Assembly (NCBI GenBank): GCA_035913415.1
Contig: JAMIIV010000229.1
Coordinates: 1-64,000 of the forward strand
Length of the DNA stretch: 64,000 nt
Reading direction: 5' to 3'
Source: UBA5070 sp035913415
GTDB taxonomy: Bacteria > Fibrobacterota > Fibrobacteria > UBA5070
Of the stretch, positions 18,269-24,728 are shown piece by piece; within the stretch, counting starts at the first letter, position 1; the number at the start of each line of letters is the position of its first letter. A program made the translations under genes and the position numbers. Under the pieces are notes generated by a model, which saw only the letters and a list, made by a program, of their open reading frames with translations, made no database searches and was not told the origin of the DNA.

Positions 18269-18615
18269 TGCCCGAATCCCCCCAAGGCGCGGGCGGCACC
18301 ACCTCCCCGGAGAAGGTGGACGAGACGCAGACGGAGGAGCGAACCCAGGCGCTTCGCCAGTCGAAGGTGGTCTTGTTCGACGACGACGAACACACCTACG
18401 ACTACGTGGTCGAGATGCTCGTGCATTGTTGCAGCCTCAGCCGGGAATCCGCGTTCCGGTGCGCGGTGGAAGTCGATCTGTGCGGGCGCACGACGGTGTT
18501 CTACGGCACCGCCGAAGAATGTCGTCGCCGCCGCGACCGTATCCACGATTTCGGTGCCGATCCGCGTCTTCCTCGCAGCCGCGGGTCCATGCGCGCCGAG
18601 GTGCAATCCAGGTAA
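18265..18615 (+). CDS. clpS: ClpS-like protease adaptor
   Basis: The 116-residue protein matches the ClpS fold after a variable, hydrophilic N-terminus: KVVLFDDDEHTYDYVVEML (residues 34-52), then SLSRESAFRCAVEV and GRTTVFYGTAEE. ClpS delivers N-degron substrates to the ClpA/ClpC unfoldase. The DDD cluster stands where the family has NDD or DDD that binds the substrate alpha-amino group. The pocket His of the usual VHxxG motif is Asp71 here (EVDLCG), so N-degron specificity may be altered. The upstream gene overlaps it by four bases. No clpA or clpC is in the window. Confidence 0.75.
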   Translation: MMPESPQGAGGTTSPEKVDETQTEERTQALRQSKVVLFDDDEHTYDYVVEMLVHCCSLSRESAFRCAVEVDLCGRTTVFYGTAEECRRRRDRIHDFGADPRLPRSRGSMRAEVQSR

Positions 18616-18659
18616 GAGGTCTTCCGGACTTCCTCGGGGAGGCCCTGGAAGAGCGGGGG

Positions 18660-19682
18660 TCAGGGAGTCATGACCCCCGACCGGGCCCGGTTGCGCGCGG
18701 CTTGGTTCTTGTACCGGACATGCTCGTTCAGGGTGCGTCCGAAGAAGTGTTCGCGGGAGCCGTCATCCTTGGCCACGAAATACAACCAGCCTTCCGAGGT
18801 GTCGGGTTTCATGGCGGCCTGCAGGGCGAGACGGCCCGGATTGGCGATCGGACCGGGGGGGAGTCCCGCGAACATCCGGGTGTTGTAGGGTGAGGGCAAG
18901 GCCAGATCGGTCTTGGAAAGCGTGCCTGTGAATTTCCCCAAGGCATAGCGCACGGTGGGGTCGGCGCCCAGCGGGATGCCTTCGCGCAGGCGCAGCCAGA
19001 AGACGCCTGCGATGCGAGGGGCTTCCGAACGCACGGCCGCTTCGCGTTCCACGATGCTGGCCAAGGTGACGGTGCCGGCAAGGCCATGGAGCTTCCACAC
19101 CGGAGCGGTGGAATCGGCGATCTCTCCCAGGACTTCGCGGAACCGGCGGTGCAGGAAGGTGAAGACCTCGCGTGGCGATTCCCCGCCGTCGAAGACGTAG
19201 GTGTCCGGGAAGAGGTACCCCTCGAGACTGCCGGCGGGAATGCCCAATTCCCGGGCGAATGCCGAATCCCGACAAAGCGCTGCCAAGCCGGTGCTGTCGC
19301 CGAACCAGCCGCGGCCGAGGATACCCGCGAAATCGGCGCAGGTGCGGCCTTCGGGCAAGGTGATGCGCAAGGTCTGGGGATCGATGGTCTCGAGCAACCG
19401 CACCAGACGCCAAGGGGATGCCGAAGCGGGGATCTGGAACAGTCCCGGGCGCAGATGCGTCTGCAGCCGGCGCCAGCGCGCCAAGGCGACGAAGGCGGGG
19501 CGTTGCCAGGATTGCAGATGCCCCTCCTGCACCAGACGGCGGCTCAGCGAAGAGGCGCCGTCACCGGGGCGGACCGCGAAGGTGTCGGAGGGGCCGCGAC
19601 GACCGGAGGGGAAGAACGCCAGCAGAGAGGCGGTGCCCGCCAAAAGCAGGAGGACGGTGCTGAAGACGGTGGCCTTGCGCAT
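18660..19682 (-). CDS. mltG: Endolytic murein transglycosylase MltG
   Basis: The 340-residue protein cleaves nascent peptidoglycan glycan strands at the inner membrane and sets their length. The N-terminus has one membrane anchor (residues 6-24). A LysM-like segment (RPGDGASSLSRRLV) and the YceG domain follow, with LEGYLFPDTY, the catalytic Glu around residue 212 in LASIVEREA, ADPTVRYALG and SPYNTRMFAGLPPGPIANPG, all strongly conserved in the family. I start at ATG 19682, just before the membrane segment, though the frame extends upstream. It is divergent from the LysM gene and convergent with clpS. Confidence 0.92.
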   Translation of the reverse strand: MRKATVFSTVLLLLAGTASLLAFFPSGRRGPSDTFAVRPGDGASSLSRRLVQEGHLQSWQRPAFVALARWRRLQTHLRPGLFQIPASASPWRLVRLLETIDPQTLRITLPEGRTCADFAGILGRGWFGDSTGLAALCRDSAFARELGIPAGSLEGYLFPDTYVFDGGESPREVFTFLHRRFREVLGEIADSTAPVWKLHGLAGTVTLASIVEREAAVRSEAPRIAGVFWLRLREGIPLGADPTVRYALGKFTGTLSKTDLALPSPYNTRMFAGLPPGPIANPGRLALQAAMKPDTSEGWLYFVAKDDGSREHFFGRTLNEHVRYKNQAARNRARSGVMTP

Positions 19683-19872
19683 GAGGGGGAGAAAGTAATG
19701 CCGAGTCGGTCCGTCGCGCCGTGGATTCGGAGTCTTGGACCGCAACGGGGGCGGTGCGGATCGGATGGAGGAGGAGTGGCCGAGTCGCCGGGAATATCTT
19801 ACACTTGACAAGAACGCGTAAGTCGCGGCCCGTCAAGAAGTTGTGACGGCCCTGTTCGCCTTGGAGGCATCC

Positions 19873-20928
19873 ATGACCCGCTCCCGGACCCTTTTCGTCC
19901 TGATCGGCTCCCTGTCCGCGGCTTTCGCGGCCGGTACCACACACGTCGTTGTCTCCGGAGACACGATGTGGGACATCACCGGCAAATACCTCGGGGATCC
20001 CTTCCAGTGGCCTACGGTCTGGAAGAAGAACCCCCAGATCGCCAACGCGCATCTCATTTACCCGGGCGACACGGTCCATGTCGACGGTGTCGCTGGTGGC
20101 ACTCCGACGGACACGTCCAAGCCGGCGATCGTCGCTTCGGGAGATCCCTTGCAGGAGTTTCCCCTGGCCCCGGAACTGCAGACTGTCGTCCAGGCCGCCG
20201 CCGATCCCATGGCCACCTTGGCAGCATCCCCGGCGCAGAGCGTCTTGAATCCCGATGCCATGAAAGTGGCTCCGGTCTTGTTCCGATCGGGCGAGGCTCC
20301 GGTGGGCATCCAATCGGGTCTCGATTGGGGCTACGAAGGCAGCAGGCACATGATCCGCCCTGGAACCGTGGTGGGAACCGGCCTGGGAACCTCCAAGGGA
20401 ATCGATATCGGGTCCTATCTGGAGGTCGTCGAATCGAACGAGCGCGTGCTCACACACACGGACCCGACCGTCGAGGGGCGTTACGAGCAGGTCCGCGCGA
20501 TCTGTGTCGTGGTCGAAGCCGACACCGACTCTTCCCGTTGCCTCATGCAGCGCGTTTACGGAAACGCGGGCATCCATGCCGTGGCGCGTCCGTACGTCAA
20601 GCCCGAGGCCCGCATGGTCACGTCCTTCGAGGATGCCTCGGAGTCCCAGGCCGCTCGGGTGGTGGCCAACACCCGCAATTCGCGACTCCAGCTTCCTGGA
20701 TCGTATGTCATTCTCGATCGCGGCACCGATGCGGCCGTATCCGAGGGCGACATCTTCGAATTCATGGCAGCCAAGGAGAAACGCGGCATTTCCGCGATGC
20801 GTGGGTACGGCATCGTCGTGCGGACCACCCGATCCACCGCCACGATCTTCGTGGTCGGTGTGCGGCCCCGTCCCATCCTGACCGGTGATCAAGCCTGGCG
20901 GGTCCGCAAGGCGGTCGGGCCTGGTTGA
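19873..20928 (+). CDS. LysM-domain exported protein
   Basis: The 351-residue protein has a signal peptide (about 1-20, FAAG cleavage region) and one LysM domain at about 22-72 (VVVSGDTMWDITGKYLG, WKKNPQIANAHLIYPGDTV), which binds peptidoglycan. The remaining ~280 residues are beta-rich with repeated strands (GSYLEVVESNERVL, GRYEQVRAICVVVEAD, PGSYVILDRG, EGDIFEFMAAKE, GYGIVVRTTRSTATIFVVG). This layout is seen in Fibrobacteres and related phyla in envelope LysM proteins of unknown role. GGAGG at 19863-19867 lies six bases before ATG 19873, deciding the start. The 19790-19872 interval is the shared promoter region with mltG. Confidence 0.8.
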   Translation: MTRSRTLFVLIGSLSAAFAAGTTHVVVSGDTMWDITGKYLGDPFQWPTVWKKNPQIANAHLIYPGDTVHVDGVAGGTPTDTSKPAIVASGDPLQEFPLAPELQTVVQAAADPMATLAASPAQSVLNPDAMKVAPVLFRSGEAPVGIQSGLDWGYEGSRHMIRPGTVVGTGLGTSKGIDIGSYLEVVESNERVLTHTDPTVEGRYEQVRAICVVVEADTDSSRCLMQRVYGNAGIHAVARPYVKPEARMVTSFEDASESQAARVVANTRNSRLQLPGSYVILDRGTDAAVSEGDIFEFMAAKEKRGISAMRGYGIVVRTTRSTATIFVVGVRPRPILTGDQAWRVRKAVGPG

Positions 20929-21130
20929 GCCACGGGGCTGGTTGAGCCGGATCGCTCCGCGGGGAGAAATTCGGCGAGGCCTGCTCTGGCTCGCGTTGGT
21001 CGTTCTCGCTGCCTTGCCCGTCGTACTTGCCTTCGAATTGGCTTTGGTGTTCCTGGCGATGGCGGGATTCCCCGTCCTGGAATACCTCCTCCCTCCCTCC
21101 TGGTTGGCCAGTCTGGCCGGCGGAGACTGA
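20885..21130 (+). CDS. Possible small membrane protein
   Basis: An open frame overlapping the end of the LysM gene encodes 81 residues from GTG 20885, or 62 from TTG 20942. The C-terminal part is a long hydrophobic stretch (LLWLALVVLAALPVVLAFELALVFLAMAGF) after a positively charged segment, consistent with one or two membrane helices. No Shine-Dalgarno is convincing. It ends 7 bases before the next gene's ATG, so it may be part of that operon. It could also be a chance frame. Confidence 0.4.
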   Translation: MIKPGGSARRSGLVEPRGWLSRIAPRGEIRRGLLWLALVVLAALPVVLAFELALVFLAMAGFPVLEYLLPPSWLASLAGGD

Positions 21131-21137
21131 CACCGCG

Positions 21138-21974
21138 ATGAACCTTCTTCTCCTCGAACCCGATCTCCGACTCGCACGCGCCCTGGCGACGAGCATTGGA
21201 GACCGGGGGCAGGTTTTCGACCTGTCTCGCTGGGACGAAGCCCTCGCCTTGGCTGCAGAGGGCCGGCTGCATGCCGTGTTCGGTGAGGCCGCGTATCTGC
21301 CTGAAATGGCGCAGTTGCGTGCCCAGGGGGTTCCCTGCGCCCTTTGGACCGCTCGCAGCGTCGATGACCTCGTCCTGGCGGCCCGATCGGCGTCGGTCTC
21401 CGTGCTGGTATCCAAGACCCATCCGGTATTGCTCGAGGAGCTGCTTCTGGCGGCGGAATGCTGGATGCACGGATTCCGTCCCGGGGTGGGCAAGTATCTG
21501 GCGCCGGGTTGGACCACCTTGGGTGAATTGTCCGTTTCCGATGCGCAGGAGGTCGGCGACGCCTGCCGGAGCATTCTCGGCACGCTGGGATCCGAGATGC
21601 GCGGCAATCGACGTCTGCGGCTGGTGCTCGACGAACTGATGACCAATTCCCTCCATCACGGGAGTGGAGTTCCTGCCAAGGTGGAGTGGGCGGGAGACGG
21701 GGTTCGCCACGCCTTTGTGGTGCGCGATGCGGCGGGAAAACTCGAGCCCGACGAAGCCTTGCGCCTCCTGGATCGCCATCTGCATGGCGAAGGACTCCAG
21801 GATCCTCGTGGTCGGGGGCTGCATCTTTCCCGCATCTATGCCGACAGGCTGTACGTTTCCGTGGTTCCGGGGCGGATGACGGAATCCGCCGCCATTTTCT
21901 GGAACCGGCCAGGGACCTTCCAGGGGTTCAAGCCGATCTGGGTCCTGAGCACCGACCGAACCAAGGAGGACTGA
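21138..21974 (+). CDS. Pseudo-receiver fused to RsbW-like ATPase domain
   Basis: The 278-residue protein starts with a receiver-like domain (NLLLLEPDLRLARAL, VLVSKTHPVLLEELLLAAE). The phosphoacceptor Asp is missing (AVFGEAAYLPEM), so it is probably not phosphorylated by the normal route. The C-terminal half from about residue 140 is a HATPase_c domain of the anti-sigma/serine-kinase type: N-box DELMTNSLHHG, then FVVRDAAGKL and DPRGRGLHLSRIYAD. It may bind or phosphorylate an anti-sigma-antagonist-like partner, which is not in the window. Its stop abuts the GTG of the metXW fusion, so the genes are cotranslated. Confidence 0.65.
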   Translation: MNLLLLEPDLRLARALATSIGDRGQVFDLSRWDEALALAAEGRLHAVFGEAAYLPEMAQLRAQGVPCALWTARSVDDLVLAARSASVSVLVSKTHPVLLEELLLAAECWMHGFRPGVGKYLAPGWTTLGELSVSDAQEVGDACRSILGTLGSEMRGNRRLRLVLDELMTNSLHHGSGVPAKVEWAGDGVRHAFVVRDAAGKLEPDEALRLLDRHLHGEGLQDPRGRGLHLSRIYADRLYVSVVPGRMTESAAIFWNRPGTFQGFKPIWVLSTDRTKED

Positions 21975-23870
21975 GTGGGCATCGCCGAATCCGCACCGCT
22001 GGAAGGGGATCTGGCCTCGTCCATCCTCGAGCGTTCGGTCGGCACCGTGCAGCGGCGTCTCACCGAAATCGAACTCGGCCCCGAAGGATTCAGGACCGAG
22101 GGCGGGCGCGTCCTGGCACGGCTGGAAGTCGCCTACGAAACCTACGGGACGCTCGCTCCCGACGGTCGGAACGCGATCCTCATGACTCCTCCGCTGACCG
22201 GTGACTGCCACGTCGCCGGCTTCTACGGTGATCCCCCCGATCTGCGGACCCGGGGGTGGTGGGACGACATGGTCGGACCGGGCAAGGCCATCGACACTCG
22301 GCGGTGGTTCGTGGTGTGCGCGAGCATGCTCGGTGGATGCGGCGGGACCACCGGCCCGGTCTCCATAGACCCGGCGACAGGGGCTCCCTACGGCTCCACC
22401 TTCCCCGATCTGGTCATCGGCGACATGGTCGAAGCCCAGCGCCTTCTTCTCGTGCAACTGGGCGTCAAGAGCCTCTATGCGGTGGTCGGGGGCTCGATGG
22501 GCGGGTTGCAAGCCCTGGAATGGAGCCTGCGCCACCCCGACATGGTGGAGCGCTGCGTATGTGTCGCGGCCGCCGCGAGCCTGTCCGCGCAGGCGCTGGC
22601 CTTCGACATCGTGGGGCGCAGCGCCATCCTGCACGACCAGCGATGGCAGGGGGGCATGTACGCACCGGGAGAGGGGCCGGCGGCAGGGTTGTCCCTGGCG
22701 CGCAAGATCGCCCACATCACCTACCTCTCGGCAGAGAAGATGGACTCCAAGTTCGGGAGACGCCAGCGTCCGGACGACGACACCGAGCGGTTCCACACCG
22801 CCTTCGAGGTCGAGAAGTATCTGGAGCACCAAGGGGAGAAGTTCGTCTCGAGGTTCGATGCCAACGCCTACCTGCTGATCACGCAGGCCATGGATGGCTT
22901 CGACCTGGGGCTTCGCTGGGGACGCACTCCGGTCGCCCCGGGACTGGACGAAGACCTGCGCCAGCGTCACGAATTCCGTCGTCTCGCCGAGGCCTTCGAA
23001 GGCGGGACTTGCCGCTACCTGGTGGTGGCACTCAGCTCCGATTGGCTGTTTCCGGCGTCCGCGTCCCGAGAGGTGGCCCAAGTGCTCCTCCATGCCGGAC
23101 GGGCGCCCTCGTTTTGCGTGTTGAAAAGCCCCCACGGCCACGACGGATTCCTGCTGGAGGCCGAGAAACTCGACCAGGTGCTCGCCGCATTCCTGGACGA
23201 GGGAGCTTCGCGACGTCGTCAAGCCGGCGATTCGGCGCAGTCGGAATCCGGTCGACAGTTGTTCCGCTCCGAAGCCGATCGGCGGGTCATCGCCTCGATG
23301 GTGGGGCCCAACACCAGGGTGCTCGACGTCGGATGCGGCGACGGCTCCCTGCTGGAGCATCTGGTCCGCGAGAAGGGTTGTCGGGGAGTGGGAGTCGATA
23401 TCGACCTCGATGCCGTGATCGCCACCCTCGCGCGCGGCCTGCCGGCCGTCCAAGCCGACGTCGCATCCGGGCTCGAGGAGTTCCCCGACGCGAGCTTCGA
23501 TCATGTCGTGTTGAACCAGACCTTGCAGGCGGTCCAGAAGCCGCCCGTGGCCTTGGCCGAAATCCTCCGGATCGGGCGGGAAGCGGTCGTGTCGTTCCCC
23601 AACTTCGCCAACTGGCGGTGCCGCTTGGAGGTCCTCCTGGGCGGACGCATGCCCATGACCCGCGACCTGCCCTTCGAATGGTACGAGACCCCCAACCTCC
23701 ATCCGTTCACGTTGGCGGATTTCGAAGCGTACTGCCGAACCCATGGCATCCGGATCCTCGAGACTTGCGAGCAGTGCGATTCCTGGGTCGGGAAACTGCT
23801 GTTGCGCATGGGCTTCCGCAACCTGGCCGCCGATCGCGCCATCGTCCGGATCGCACGCGCGAACGATTGA
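21975..23870 (+). CDS. metX: MetX-MetW fusion: homoserine O-acyltransferase with methyltransferase-like domain
   Basis: A single 631-residue frame fuses two methionine-pathway proteins that are usually encoded by neighbouring genes. Residues ~25-400 are MetX, an alpha/beta hydrolase-fold acyltransferase that activates homoserine: nucleophile Ser174 in GGSMGG, Asp356 (SSDWLFP) and His389 (HGHDGF), plus LGGCGGTTGP near the oxyanion site. Residues ~430-631 are MetW, a SAM-fold protein: VLDVGCGDGSLLEHL at ~448, FDHVVLNQTLQAV, SFPNFANWRCR, PFEWYETPNLH. AAGGAGGA just before GTG 21975 sets the start. Whether acetyl- or succinyl-CoA is used cannot be told. It sits between signalling genes rather than other met genes. 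Confidence 0.9.
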   Translation: MGIAESAPLEGDLASSILERSVGTVQRRLTEIELGPEGFRTEGGRVLARLEVAYETYGTLAPDGRNAILMTPPLTGDCHVAGFYGDPPDLRTRGWWDDMVGPGKAIDTRRWFVVCASMLGGCGGTTGPVSIDPATGAPYGSTFPDLVIGDMVEAQRLLLVQLGVKSLYAVVGGSMGGLQALEWSLRHPDMVERCVCVAAAASLSAQALAFDIVGRSAILHDQRWQGGMYAPGEGPAAGLSLARKIAHITYLSAEKMDSKFGRRQRPDDDTERFHTAFEVEKYLEHQGEKFVSRFDANAYLLITQAMDGFDLGLRWGRTPVAPGLDEDLRQRHEFRRLAEAFEGGTCRYLVVALSSDWLFPASASREVAQVLLHAGRAPSFCVLKSPHGHDGFLLEAEKLDQVLAAFLDEGASRRRQAGDSAQSESGRQLFRSEADRRVIASMVGPNTRVLDVGCGDGSLLEHLVREKGCRGVGVDIDLDAVIATLARGLPAVQADVASGLEEFPDASFDHVVLNQTLQAVQKPPVALAEILRIGREAVVSFPNFANWRCRLEVLLGGRMPMTRDLPFEWYETPNLHPFTLADFEAYCRTHGIRILETCEQCDSWVGKLLLRMGFRNLAADRAIVRIARAND

Positions 23871-23981
23871 CCCCGGATCCCTCCGAGGATCGGGCAATCC
23901 GGGGATGAACCACCAATGCGCACGCGGGCTTCGACAGCGCACCTTCGGAGTGGTACCCTCCATCCATCGGAGGGACGCATC

Positions 23982-24728
23982 GTGAGCCTGCTCGTCGTCG
24001 AAGACAACACCATCAGCCTGCGCATGCTGGAGGTCCTCCTGCAGTCCAACGGGTACACCGTGGTCAGCGCCAAGACCGGCCGTCAAGCCCTGGATCGATT
24101 GGAGGAGCGCGAGGACATCCAGATGGTCCTGACCGACCTGATCATGCCGGAGATGGACGGTCTGCAACTGCTGGACGAACTCGGGCGTCACCCGCGCTGG
24201 AAGACCCTTCCCGTGATCGTCCTGACCTCCCTCAACGATGCCGACACGGTCCGGCGCGTGGTGCAGGCCGGATGCCGGAACTACCTGGTGAAACCGCTGA
24301 AGGAGGAAATCGTCATCCCGAAGGTGAAGGCCCTGTTGGCCGCCGCGCCGGGAGTCGCCAAACCCGCTCCCCTGAAGGCCAAGTTCCAGGTGCTGAAGGA
24401 CCGAGGGTTGGACCCCGACCAGTACGACCGCCTCTTCGAGGCGTTCCATGTCCAGGTCCGGGAGGCTTCGACCGCGGCCGCGACCGTCGCGTCCGTCGTG
24501 GCCGAGGATGCCGTGGGGACCGCGGTGCTCGCCCTGAGGGATGGTGCCGAAGTGCTGGCACAGGGGCGGCTGCCCGCCCTGCTCGATGGACTGCGCGCCA
24601 GGGGCTCGTGCGAGCCGGCGCTTGTGCGCGAGGTTCTCCAGGAGATTCTCACGGCCATGGACGGGGTCGCCGCGATGCGTGCCCGGCTCAAGGAAAAGGT
24701 GGAACGAGGCGAGGCCACCGCGCCGTGA
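23982..24728 (+). CDS. Response regulator with helical C-terminal domain
   Basis: The 248-residue protein has an intact receiver domain at 1-118: acidic pair E8/D9 (VVEDN), phosphoacceptor D52 (LTDLIMPEMDG), T82 (VLTSLND) and K104 (VKPL). The remaining ~130 residues are Ala/Leu/Glu-rich helices without a DNA-binding motif I can see, so the output may be protein-protein interaction. Start GTG 23982 has GGAGG nine bases upstream; the frame is open further upstream without a ribosome site. The stop overlaps the GTG of the histidine kinase (GTGA at 24725-24728), the probable partner. Confidence 0.85.
   Translation: MSLLVVEDNTISLRMLEVLLQSNGYTVVSAKTGRQALDRLEEREDIQMVLTDLIMPEMDGLQLLDELGRHPRWKTLPVIVLTSLNDADTVRRVVQAGCRNYLVKPLKEEIVIPKVKALLAAAPGVAKPAPLKAKFQVLKDRGLDPDQYDRLFEAFHVQVREASTAAATVASVVAEDAVGTAVLALRDGAEVLAQGRLPALLDGLRARGSCEPALVREVLQEILTAMDGVAAMRARLKEKVERGEATAP

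Noticed and set aside
20889..24449. Long minus-strand open frame antisense to metXW
   Set aside because: It is the shadow of strongly recognisable plus-strand genes (metXW and response regulator).
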